Source of the DNA: Flavobacterium sp. N502540
Lineage (GTDB): Bacteria; Bacteroidota; Bacteroidia; Flavobacteriales; Flavobacteriaceae
Assembly: GCF_025947365.1 (NCBI RefSeq)
Contig: NZ_CP110012.1
Span: 868,001 to 932,000 of the forward strand
Length of the DNA: 64,000 nucleotides
Direction: 5' to 3'
The position numbers were made by a program, and so were the translations under genes. How positions within the stretch are numbered: the stretch's first letter is position 1; every line of letters begins with the position of its first letter. The notes beneath the pieces are model-generated. The model did no database searches. It saw only the letters and a list, made by a program, of their open reading frames with translations, and was not told the origin of the DNA. Shown piece after piece: positions 35,128 to 43,732 of this stretch.

Positions 35128-36198
35128 TTATTTGATTCTTTTTAAAATCCTAGATATTTTTGCTTTATTCTTCTTAAAATACTCATTTAAAAATAAATAC
35201 ATTTTAAAAATCCCTGACCTGATTATTAAATGATAGTGCGGGTGATCAAAAAAAATGGGTTCGGCCATAAATTTTGCTTTAAAATCCAGAACTCCTTGAG
35301 AGCCTCCCATAGATATGTTATAACCTCTAAAACCTAGCTCGTATGACTTTTTTATCGCTTCCCAATGAATGATGTAACCAATATTTAAGTCCGGTTTTTC
35401 TTTTTTCGTACCTCCCGAAATGTAACTTAAATAGTTACCACAATTAACAATAAATGCAGCTCCTTTTATTTCATTATTAAAACTAACTGTCAGTAAAAAT
35501 GCTTTGTTTTTATCGATCAGGCTTAATATTGTGGTTTTAAAGTCTTCGAATGCCCGAACGGAGTAATTGCTCTGTTTTGCATTATCTTCAATTAATTTAT
35601 AGGCTAACCTACAATCCTCTTCACTTTTTGGATATCCTATTTGAATATCATTTCTATAACCCAAATTAATATTACGTCTTGCCTGTATGGTGAATTTCTG
35701 TAACAATTCTTCTGCAGACGTTGTTTCATTAAAACTCAACCAATTTATTCCGTATGAACTATAAACATATTTAAATAAATTTCCATTTGATCCTAAGCCT
35801 TCTATTTGATCTTTTAAATCTGATCCATACGAATAAGATGCAATTGCGGCATCATTAGAAAATGGTAAACTATATTGCAAGTAACAACATTTTACTTTTT
35901 TTGCACGTTTTACCAGTTCTTTAATCACAAATGCAATAATGTTCTCAAAACCTTCATTAAAAATAGGGCCATGAGGAACAATGTAAAACTTAAAGAATCC
36001 CATTTTTGCAATTACAGCTCCTAGACCTCCCACTATTTCATCATTGTCAAGACATATTCCTAACTCAAAATCAAAACCATACGACTTATAAGATGCTAAC
36101 CAATCTGAAAGTATTAAATGATTTCCTCTATTGTTGTTACTAACAAATTCATCCCATTTGTCGAGCCAATAACTTTCTTTAGTAAAAAGGATCTGCAT
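35128..36198 (-). CDS. FemAB/GNAT-like acyltransferase
   Basis: The 356-residue protein has a double GNAT-like fold as in FemABX proteins. Residues about 165-330 include the helix with QARRNINLGYRN, the strand pattern KGAAFIVNCGNYLSYISGGT and the C-terminal FKAKF motif common in FemAB-like acyltransferases. Classical FemAB proteins attach amino acids from tRNA to peptidoglycan. Relatives in exopolysaccharide loci have unproven roles, perhaps acylating amino sugars. It overlaps the deacetylase-like gene by one base, which suggests linked action. Confidence 0.8.
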   Translation of the reverse strand: MQILFTKESYWLDKWDEFVSNNNRGNHLILSDWLASYKSYGFDFELGICLDNDEIVGGLGAVIAKMGFFKFYIVPHGPIFNEGFENIIAFVIKELVKRAKKVKCCYLQYSLPFSNDAAIASYSYGSDLKDQIEGLGSNGNLFKYVYSSYGINWLSFNETTSAEELLQKFTIQARRNINLGYRNDIQIGYPKSEEDCRLAYKLIEDNAKQSNYSVRAFEDFKTTILSLIDKNKAFLLTVSFNNEIKGAAFIVNCGNYLSYISGGTKKEKPDLNIGYIIHWEAIKKSYELGFRGYNISMGGSQGVLDFKAKFMAEPIFFDHPHYHLIIRSGIFKMYLFLNEYFKKNKAKISRILKRIK

Positions 36199-37865
36199 CA
36201 GGTAAATTTTCTAAAGATTAAATCAGATTCACTCTTAACAAAAGTATCGCCATCAGAATCAATATCCAGCACTACTTTTTCAAAACCCTGCCAATATTCT
36301 ATTAACTGCATAAGCGTCGGATTCCAAATTTCTTTATTTTTAATTTTATCAGACAAGAACTTAAATCCTTCTTCTATTTCTCTATTTATTTGTTTTTCAG
36401 TTAACATCAATCTTCCTTCATGATATTTCATTGGAACTGAGAAATAAGTATGTGCTATAAAAACGCCTTTTTCATTGATCAGGGTAGTAACATTTTCTTT
36501 CGATAATGCTTTTCTAAAATCTAACAGTTCTAATGTCTGAAAAACATAAAACTCTTTTTGTGCTATATAATGTTTAAATAGAATTGGAGAATACTTTGCC
36601 AATTTATAAGGTTTTATTTTATTGGTCTTCCATAATAAGAAGACTGCCAAAATAGAGCCGCTTAATCTAAAAAAATCTTTTATTAAGGGAAGAAATGAGG
36701 CAAGCCTTTTTTGAAAAAATACTTTTTTGAAATTTTTCGCTGTTTCTTTATACTTCAATATCATATTCTCATCGTTATAATAATGAAAAACAATGTTTTT
36801 AATCATCAACTGTATTTGCTTGATCCATTTAAAATCTTTAGTTCCTTTTAGAAAGCTGGATAAAGTAAAATGTTCTTTATTTAACTGATTTATTACTCCG
36901 TCTGCTGCAGTTCCTGAGTCAATATAATTCCAGAGAACATTAATCTCTTTATCTTTTAAAAGGTTACTAAAATCTTCTTCAGGAATATTATTTTTTTTAA
37001 AAAGGGAGAAATTATATGGTTGATATCCGTGATCTATCCAAACTTTCAAATCGCTTAATGGCGGAACAAATTTCTTAAAATCGTCGAAACTTTCAGCATT
37101 TGGCTTGATCGATTGTGAAAGAGAATGATAACACAATTCATGCCCATCATCCTTCCATTTTAAGAGCTCCTCCTTTTGATTCTGAAAAGATGCATTTTCC
37201 TCTCGTTTTGAAAAATGATTTAAAAAAAATCCTTTTGTTACTTTTATTTCGTGCTCTTTGAAAAATCGCCTCTGAACTGATAAATTTTCGGCTGTATCAA
37301 AATCGCAGTGATCTGTAAAACAAGCAATAGCCGAAAAAGGAATTTTAGATCTACTAAACTCAATCACATGAACCTTAGGAAATAATAATGCCGGGCTTTC
37401 GTTAAACTTGAACTTTTGTTTTGCTGAAGAAATAGTTTTTCTATTTTCATCTCCTAAATAATTTACAATCGGAGAAGCATATTCCGGGTTAAAACGCCAA
37501 AGCAAAATTGTCGGCTCTTTAGGATCAATTTCCCAAACCCCAAAAGTTAAATTAGATTGTACGATTTGACCATTCTGTAATTTTATTATTTTTGGACTAA
37601 ACTCATTTGCTACATAATATTCTTTACGCTTTTTCCAGGTATAATCATGATTGCGAAACTCTGCTATTGGCTCTGAAAAAGCGATTTTTATATCGAATGC
37701 GTTACAATCTGAAAGGCCAGCCAGAGATAAATCAATACTCACTTTGTGTGATTGCTTATCAAATGCAGGTATATGACTTTCCGAGAGTCTTATAATAGTT
37801 ATAGATTGTATCAAGCTATTTATTTCGTAATTAATTGATTCGCCCAATACAAACTTTGTTTCCAT
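36198..37865 (-). CDS. Large deacetylase-like protein of unknown activity
   Basis: The 555-residue protein is not a family I can name with certainty. Residues 185-330 resemble a NodB-like polysaccharide deacetylase barrel: CFTDHCDFDT could be the metal-binding Asp motif and GHELCYHSLSQS the His motif, with DHGYQPYNF as a later motif. An N-terminal ~180-residue region seems beta-rich. The C-terminal region has a hydrophobic patch near 400-420. No signal peptide is seen. Its start overlaps the upstream GT2 gene by 46 bases and its stop touches the FemAB-like gene. Confidence 0.65.
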   Translation of the reverse strand: METKFVLGESINYEINSLIQSITIIRLSESHIPAFDKQSHKVSIDLSLAGLSDCNAFDIKIAFSEPIAEFRNHDYTWKKRKEYYVANEFSPKIIKLQNGQIVQSNLTFGVWEIDPKEPTILLWRFNPEYASPIVNYLGDENRKTISSAKQKFKFNESPALLFPKVHVIEFSRSKIPFSAIACFTDHCDFDTAENLSVQRRFFKEHEIKVTKGFFLNHFSKREENASFQNQKEELLKWKDDGHELCYHSLSQSIKPNAESFDDFKKFVPPLSDLKVWIDHGYQPYNFSLFKKNNIPEEDFSNLLKDKEINVLWNYIDSGTAADGVINQLNKEHFTLSSFLKGTKDFKWIKQIQLMIKNIVFHYYNDENMILKYKETAKNFKKVFFQKRLASFLPLIKDFFRLSGSILAVFLLWKTNKIKPYKLAKYSPILFKHYIAQKEFYVFQTLELLDFRKALSKENVTTLINEKGVFIAHTYFSVPMKYHEGRLMLTEKQINREIEEGFKFLSDKIKNKEIWNPTLMQLIEYWQGFEKVVLDIDSDGDTFVKSESDLIFRKFT

Positions 37866-39361
37866 TGTTTTTGGAAATTCTTGTAATAACGTACCGGATT
37901 CTTAGTATTTTGAACTTTGTAAAATTTAAAAAACAGAATCATTTTATATCCATTTATTTGTTCCTCTGTTAAATGTAATTGTTTATACAACATTACTGTA
38001 GGAGAAGGCTTCGGCTGAATGCTATCATTTTGCCATTCTAGCACGGGTTTTGTTCTAAAGCCACCAATCGGAGCTTTTAAATGTAAAATTTCAGGCTGCG
38101 TGAAGTAAATAATATCTACACCTTTATTTCGCAATTGCATACCAAAATCAGTATCCTCACCATAACCAAATTCGAAACCTTTTCGGTATCTAATATTTTC
38201 TATAGATTGCCGCTTTACAATACTACAGCCAGACCCAAATGTTTCCCATTGTATATTACTGTAATTTTCTTTACTATTATCATACATGGCTTCATTGCAG
38301 GCAAACGTAATCTCGTCAAGTCCAAATTTATTTATTTGAACAAAAGCTTCTTTCAAAAATGATTCTTTAATTCTAATATCGTCGTCGGCCATAAAAACCC
38401 AATCGTTACTCACCTCTTTTAAAGCTACATTTCTCGCATTACAAGCACCCGGCTGATGCGTAAAAATGTGCTTTATTCCAAAAGGCCAATTTTCTTCTTT
38501 AAGATAATCAAGCTCGGAACTACTTTCTACATTGGTATTTTGCTCTACTATGATCACATTTTTAGGCAGATGACTCTGTACTGATAAATCTTTTAAAACA
38601 TCATATAGATATTGCTTTCTTCCTATGGTTGGGATTATTACATCTATAGTTTTGGTACTAAATATATTTTTTGTTGACTGAACCTGAATTTGCTCCAATG
38701 AATCATCAGCAAGTTTTCTTCTGCGATAAATGAAACAGTGGATTAATGGAAAAATAGCAAATTTTCTTTTATACAATAACAAATTCATGAACAATAAAAA
38801 TACCCAACGGGTTCGATAATGCTGCTTAACAAATCGAAATAAAATATAGCTATTGTTTCTCTTCTCTTTTAATTCTGTTGAATTATCAATTAATAATGTT
38901 GGATCTGAGTAACAAAATAGCCCTGTCTCCATTGCTAATTTTGCTAAAGAATGTAAGAAATAATCAAAGTTAAAAGTTGCTTTTATTTTTCCATTCAGCG
39001 CTACTAAAACAGCTGCATTAAGTCCTCCAACCCAACTGCTGGTCTGCCAGGTTGGATAATTAACCTTCCTATTAATTTTTATAAATGGCGATTCCTCCAC
39101 GTAGCCAATAGAATCCGGTAAGAATGTTTTAAAAAATGGACTGTAAGATGCCATTATTTTAGAATGATGAAAAATATCCTGAAATTTTGAAACATTTAAA
39201 CTTGATCTAAAATCAATATGACACCAAACTATTAAACTTTGAGGATGCAAGGCAGCCATTTCGAATAGTGTTTTTGCAATATTCATCTGAGAAACACATA
39301 TCGTTTTCTTTTCAAACTCTACCTCAACGACTTTATTTTCTTTATGATAAACAATTATCAT
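37820..39361 (-). CDS. GT2 glycosyltransferase with extra N-terminal domain
   Basis: The 513-residue protein has a C-terminal GT2 domain (about 235-450). It opens with IDVIIPTIGRKQYL, carries the metal-binding motif FMADDDIRI and has a GYGEDTDFG acid segment. The first ~230 residues contain a second, degenerate domain with fragments similar to GT-A folds (FDYFLHSLAKLAMETG) but no clear DXD. A short basic hydrophobic segment at 200-220 could be a membrane anchor. It may be a bidomain transferase. The overlap with the upstream GT4 gene is four bases. Confidence 0.82.
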   Translation of the reverse strand: MIIVYHKENKVVEVEFEKKTICVSQMNIAKTLFEMAALHPQSLIVWCHIDFRSSLNVSKFQDIFHHSKIMASYSPFFKTFLPDSIGYVEESPFIKINRKVNYPTWQTSSWVGGLNAAVLVALNGKIKATFNFDYFLHSLAKLAMETGLFCYSDPTLLIDNSTELKEKRNNSYILFRFVKQHYRTRWVFLLFMNLLLYKRKFAIFPLIHCFIYRRRKLADDSLEQIQVQSTKNIFSTKTIDVIIPTIGRKQYLYDVLKDLSVQSHLPKNVIIVEQNTNVESSSELDYLKEENWPFGIKHIFTHQPGACNARNVALKEVSNDWVFMADDDIRIKESFLKEAFVQINKFGLDEITFACNEAMYDNSKENYSNIQWETFGSGCSIVKRQSIENIRYRKGFEFGYGEDTDFGMQLRNKGVDIIYFTQPEILHLKAPIGGFRTKPVLEWQNDSIQPKPSPTVMLYKQLHLTEEQINGYKMILFFKFYKVQNTKNPVRYYKNFQKQWKQSLYWANQLITK

Positions 39362-40521
39362 TGTGGTTGCAAATTTTTACTAATTATTCTTCTGTAAAAC
39401 TCAATATTTTCTTGTACAATTTTATTAATATCAAATTTAGCTTCTACTCTTTCTCTGGCGTTTTCTCCTATTTTTAAACAAAGTGACTCGTCTTTAAGTA
39501 ATGTTGTAATTCTATTTGCAAACAAATCATGCTCGGCCGGATGTACTAAATAACCGCTTTCGCCATCGACAATAAGTTCCTGAGCCCAACCGATATTACT
39601 ATTAACAACTGCTTTTTGCATTGCCATAGCTTCAATGGTTACCATTCCTAAAGTTTCAGCAAAAGTAGGGAATACACAAACATTTGCTTTCTTGATATAA
39701 TGCTCAATCTCATTGTATGGAATTTTACCGAGATAATCTACATTTCTCAGATCATCATCTTTAAATTTACTTTGCATCAATTGCCATGTTGAGCCCGAAT
39801 TTGTTTTTATATCATAGGAATCACCTCCAATTAAAACCAACTTTAAATTGGGAAACTCTTTACGTACTTGGTTAAAAATTTGAGGCAATTCTAAAACTCC
39901 CTTTTTTCGAATTAAAGTTCCAACATATAAAAGTAGACCCTTATCATAAATAGTTGGAGAATTATTGGTAAAATTTTGCAGTTCTAACCCGTAATGGATT
40001 GTTTTTATTTCTTTATTATTTATTCCAAAAAGTTTCTTCGAGAGATTCCCTGCAAAACTTGTAGGCGCAATAAAAGCTGCTGCACGATTCAGAGCCCATT
40101 TTTCAAACCAAAAATTTTTAAGTTTCTGTTTTCTGTTTTCCAAATGGCAAAAATAGGTGTCACTTCCGTGAAAACGGATTATTAAAGGAATTCTAAATTT
40201 CATGAAAGCCGTAATTCCTGTCCAATCCGGTGCTTCAATTACAGATATACTTTCTTTTTTTATTACAGCATTACAATATTTCTGAATGTATTTTCTATGA
40301 AAGAACCAACCTAAAAAAGAATATTTTCTCTCTTTAATTAAATGAATTCTAATTTGATTTTCTATAATTATTTCCTCTGTTTTTTGTCCATAAACAAAAA
40401 CAGAAACACTTACTCCTTTCTTAACTAAAGAGGTAGCGAGGTTTTTTATACTGGTTCCAATACCAGCAGCATGTTCCACTTTTGCATGGGGAAATTCCGG
40501 AGTTAAAAGGGCTATATGCAT
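39358..40521 (-). CDS. GT4 family glycosyltransferase
   Basis: The 387-residue GT-B enzyme has an N-terminal glycine-rich loop AAGIGTSIKNLA (about 18-29) and a C-terminal domain starting YVGTLIRKKGVLEL. The motif ETLGMVTIEAMA is the EX7E signature of retaining GT4 enzymes. It is cytosolic. The gene overlaps the following GT2 gene by four bases and directly follows the SGNH-like gene. Confidence 0.92.
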   Translation of the reverse strand: MHIALLTPEFPHAKVEHAAGIGTSIKNLATSLVKKGVSVSVFVYGQKTEEIIIENQIRIHLIKERKYSFLGWFFHRKYIQKYCNAVIKKESISVIEAPDWTGITAFMKFRIPLIIRFHGSDTYFCHLENRKQKLKNFWFEKWALNRAAAFIAPTSFAGNLSKKLFGINNKEIKTIHYGLELQNFTNNSPTIYDKGLLLYVGTLIRKKGVLELPQIFNQVRKEFPNLKLVLIGGDSYDIKTNSGSTWQLMQSKFKDDDLRNVDYLGKIPYNEIEHYIKKANVCVFPTFAETLGMVTIEAMAMQKAVVNSNIGWAQELIVDGESGYLVHPAEHDLFANRITTLLKDESLCLKIGENARERVEAKFDINKIVQENIEFYRRIISKNLQPQ

Positions 40522-41403
40522 CTACTTATTAAAAAAATCTTTTATGATTCGGGCTGTAAATATTCTCGCTCCTTCATCAGTCATATGTCCACATGAAGAA
40601 AAATATTTATCCTCTACAACGACATTTTCATAATTATAAATTTCAGGATACATTTTTTTTACTTTGTCAAAATAATTCATTCCCACAACATTTTCACACA
40701 TAGGTGTCATCACAGTAATTAAATTGATCTTGTTTTGTTTACAAATCTTTTTAATTTCTTCATAATACTTATTGTGAGGCAGCGGATTCAGATTGACAAT
40801 ATTATTTTTCATATTTCCGTTTTTATGCTTCTCTAATGGATAATAACCTAAATTATCTGAAGCATTCGTTCTTTTTTGAATTCCCGTGAAAAACATTTCT
40901 CTGAATCCTATTTTTTCCCCGTATTTTATATACCTATAAAATGGAATATAATACAGTTCATTAAAATTCTTTTGAGTTTGAAAATGTTTCTTTACAATTT
41001 CAGAGTAATGAATATAGGGTAAATAGGCACAGGCAATTCCTTCTGACTGATCAATACTCGATAGATTTAGATCAGCTTCAAGAATAATATTTTTAATTTG
41101 ATACTTTCGCTCTATCATAAGCTTTAGCATAAGTGCACTTTCAAATAAATGTGATCCGCTCATTCCATAATTAAAAGCTTTCAACCCTTTTTCTTCAAAC
41201 ATAGGAGCTACAAAATGATTATTGGCTCTTGATGATCCCAAGATTACAACATCATATCTTTTTGCTTTAGAATTAACAACGGTTTCTATTTTCCCTCTAT
41301 TTTTAGATTTCAAAAAAACATAGGTATAAATTCCGTCCAAAACCAATGCAATTAAAAAAATCGTAATTACTATTTTGGCTGTATAAATTAAAAAACGCTT
41401 CAT
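40522..41403 (-). CDS. SGNH/DltD-like acyl-transfer protein, copy 1
   Basis: The 293-residue protein has one N-terminal membrane helix (about 7-30) and a periplasm- or cytoplasm-facing SGNH-like domain with the block I serine in ILGSSRANN (about 54-62). The C-terminal CGHMTDEGA contains the likely catalytic histidine, but the aspartate three residues before it is not present. Proteins of this type act with MBOAT transferases as DltD- or AlgJ-like partners. The gene overlaps the MBOAT gene by one base. A paralog at 42847 flanks the other side. Confidence 0.78.
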   Translation of the reverse strand: MKRFLIYTAKIVITIFLIALVLDGIYTYVFLKSKNRGKIETVVNSKAKRYDVVILGSSRANNHFVAPMFEEKGLKAFNYGMSGSHLFESALMLKLMIERKYQIKNIILEADLNLSSIDQSEGIACAYLPYIHYSEIVKKHFQTQKNFNELYYIPFYRYIKYGEKIGFREMFFTGIQKRTNASDNLGYYPLEKHKNGNMKNNIVNLNPLPHNKYYEEIKKICKQNKINLITVMTPMCENVVGMNYFDKVKKMYPEIYNYENVVVEDKYFSSCGHMTDEGARIFTARIIKDFFNK

Positions 41404-42836
41404 TAAAATTGAAAATATATAAATTCTTTATAATCTGAAAAAGTACCAAAAGCCATGATTGCCCCTATTGCCAGGGCTATTTTAAGGATATTTCTATTAC
41501 CAGAGAGAGGTTCTTCCTTAGTTCTATTATTCCATTCGATTAAAACAAATATTCCTAACAAAAGTAGCAACTCATAACTATAACGTTCATTATCTAAATA
41601 CTGAAATTTAAAATCTCTATTTGTCACAATTCGCTTTAAATACGAAATAGCATCTGTAATCGTTTTGGCTCTAAAGAAAACCCAAGCTATACAGGTAAGG
41701 AAAAAAGTACAAACGATACTGATTACAACTTTTACAGAATCAAAATTAAATTTCAGCTGAATAGCATCTATATTATTTCTATTACTATTTGATAAAAGTA
41801 ATGGAAGGAAATAAACAGCATTTATAAATCCCCATACAACATAAGTCCAATTGGCTCCATGCCAAAAACCACTAACTACAAAAATGATAAATGTATTCCT
41901 GATTTTCATCCAGATTCCACCTTTACTTCCTCCGAGAGGAATATATAAATAATCCCGAAACCATGAGGAAAGTGAAATATGCCAACGACGCCAAAACTCT
42001 GCTATATCTCTTGAAAAGTATGGATAATTGAAATTTCGCAGCAGATCTAAACCAAACAATTTTGACACTCCCAAAGCAATGTCTGAATAACCTGAAAAGT
42101 CTCCATAAATCTGAAAAGCAAAGTAAACCGCCCCTAAAATTAAAGAAAATGTATTCATTGATGTATAATTATCAAAAATGGCATTCGCATAAGTAGCACA
42201 AGTATCTGCTACGATAACTTTTTTTACGAGACCCCAAATAATTTGACAAACCCCTTCTTTGGCCTTTTCAAAATCAAACTCTCTTTTTACTTTTACCTGT
42301 GGCAATAAATGGGTAGCTCTTTCTATTGGTCCTGCTACCAAGAGTGGAAAATAGCTCACGAATAAAGAATAATCGACAAAATTATATTCCGCTTTAATAC
42401 GTTTATAATAGATGTCAATAACATATGATAATCCGTGAAAAGTATAAAATGAAATTCCAACTGGAAGGATTACATTCAATAAAAATGGGTTTACTTTTAG
42501 CCCTGCCGAATTTAACAATTCGGAAAACGAAGAGGCAAAAAAGTTGTAATATTTAAAGATTCCTAAAAATCCTAAATTGACCAAAATACTAAGCCAGAAC
42601 CAAAACTTACGGCTTTTTTCAGACTTTCCTTTTTCAATCTGAATTCCAGTATAGTAATCCAGAAAAGTTGAAAAAACTAACAAAAACAAAAATCTCCAAT
42701 CCCAACAGGAATAAAAATAATAGCTGGCAACAATTAATAAAGCATTTTGAGTGCTCTTGTTTTTATTAAAAACGAACCAATATAAGGAAAAAACGATTGG
42801 TAAAAAAATAGCAAAAGCAAGGGAATTAAAAAACAT
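41403..42836 (-). CDS. MBOAT-family O-acyltransferase (AlgI/DltB-like)
   Basis: MBOAT proteins move acyl groups across the inner membrane onto glycans or teichoic acids. The 477-residue protein has about 11 helices and the AlgI/DltB signature: FWRRWHISLSSWFRDYLYIPLGG with the conserved intramembrane histidine segment SGFWHGANWTYVVWG. It closely resembles AlgI in length and motif order. Flanking SGNH-like proteins on both sides are the expected partners. It probably O-acetylates the exported polysaccharide or its precursor. Confidence 0.93.
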   Translation of the reverse strand: MFFNSLAFAIFLPIVFSLYWFVFNKNKSTQNALLIVASYYFYSCWDWRFLFLLVFSTFLDYYTGIQIEKGKSEKSRKFWFWLSILVNLGFLGIFKYYNFFASSFSELLNSAGLKVNPFLLNVILPVGISFYTFHGLSYVIDIYYKRIKAEYNFVDYSLFVSYFPLLVAGPIERATHLLPQVKVKREFDFEKAKEGVCQIIWGLVKKVIVADTCATYANAIFDNYTSMNTFSLILGAVYFAFQIYGDFSGYSDIALGVSKLFGLDLLRNFNYPYFSRDIAEFWRRWHISLSSWFRDYLYIPLGGSKGGIWMKIRNTFIIFVVSGFWHGANWTYVVWGFINAVYFLPLLLSNSNRNNIDAIQLKFNFDSVKVVISIVCTFFLTCIAWVFFRAKTITDAISYLKRIVTNRDFKFQYLDNERYSYELLLLLGIFVLIEWNNRTKEEPLSGNRNILKIALAIGAIMAFGTFSDYKEFIYFQF

Positions 42837-42846
42837 ACTTAATATA

Positions 42847-43725
42847 TTATCTTTCGGATTTAATTTTATGTGACATAATTATTGAAAATTCTTTGGCTCC
42901 TCGTTCGTTAAGATGATACCCATTTTTAAATTTAGTATCATCCGGAATAGATTTTGAAAAATCCCAAAGTCCAGGGTATTTTCCTGACAATAATTGAATA
43001 AAGCCTAAATTTTGAGTATCATTCCTAAAAGGCGAAACAAAAAATTTTGATTTTATCTTATTATCTCTCAGGAATTTTAATATCTGTTTATTGTATTTAT
43101 TGTACTCCGTAATCGTGTCTGGCAAAGTTCTCTGCCATTTATCTCCAAAACCATAAAGAGACACAAATCCTTTGCTCTCCTCAAATTGATTTTTCCTTCT
43201 TAGAGATGCTAACAATTCTCTTACTCCTAACTTTGAATCATTTTTACAGAATCTATAAAAAGGGCAGTAGTACAATAATAAAAAATCACCTTCCTCTTCA
43301 TAATAGTTTTTTATTGAAATATCCTCCCTAATAAAAGGCATCATATCGATATATAAAAAATTTGATCTCTCAGAGGAATTGTAATAATAATCTGTCTGAA
43401 TAAAAACTGAATCATACTTAATTTCGTATAGCTGCAAAAGTTTTAATACTGTCAAAATATCTTTAGGCCTTGCGTCCATTATTCCAAAATTAACACTATT
43501 GACCTTCAAACAAGAATCTACAATCTTTGCATTTATGTCATTGATAACTCTTGAAGATCCCACGAAAACATAATCGAAATGCTTGCCTTTCTGATTCTTT
43601 ATGAAATTAAACTTAGTAGTATTAACGAATCGCGTATTTAAATAGGTATAACCAACATCTAATAATGCTGCTAAGGAAAACATCACTATTAGAATTTTTA
43701 ATATAAATAACACGAATCTTTTCAA
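42847..43725 (-). CDS. SGNH/DltD-like acyl-transfer protein, copy 2
   Basis: The 292-residue protein is a paralog of the one at 40522-41403, with the same layout: MKRFVLF opening, one membrane helix, the serine motif VGSSRVIND (about 55-63) and a C-terminal YHLNERGA containing the likely catalytic histidine. The start codon is TTG, supported by alignment of the opening MKRF to the ATG start of the paralog. It sits ten bases upstream of the MBOAT gene in transcription order. Two paralogs for one MBOAT is unusual. Confidence 0.78.
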   Translation of the reverse strand: MKRFVLFILKILIVMFSLAALLDVGYTYLNTRFVNTTKFNFIKNQKGKHFDYVFVGSSRVINDINAKIVDSCLKVNSVNFGIMDARPKDILTVLKLLQLYEIKYDSVFIQTDYYYNSSERSNFLYIDMMPFIREDISIKNYYEEEGDFLLLYYCPFYRFCKNDSKLGVRELLASLRRKNQFEESKGFVSLYGFGDKWQRTLPDTITEYNKYNKQILKFLRDNKIKSKFFVSPFRNDTQNLGFIQLLSGKYPGLWDFSKSIPDDTKFKNGYHLNERGAKEFSIIMSHKIKSER

Positions 43726-43732
43726 CGCTTTC

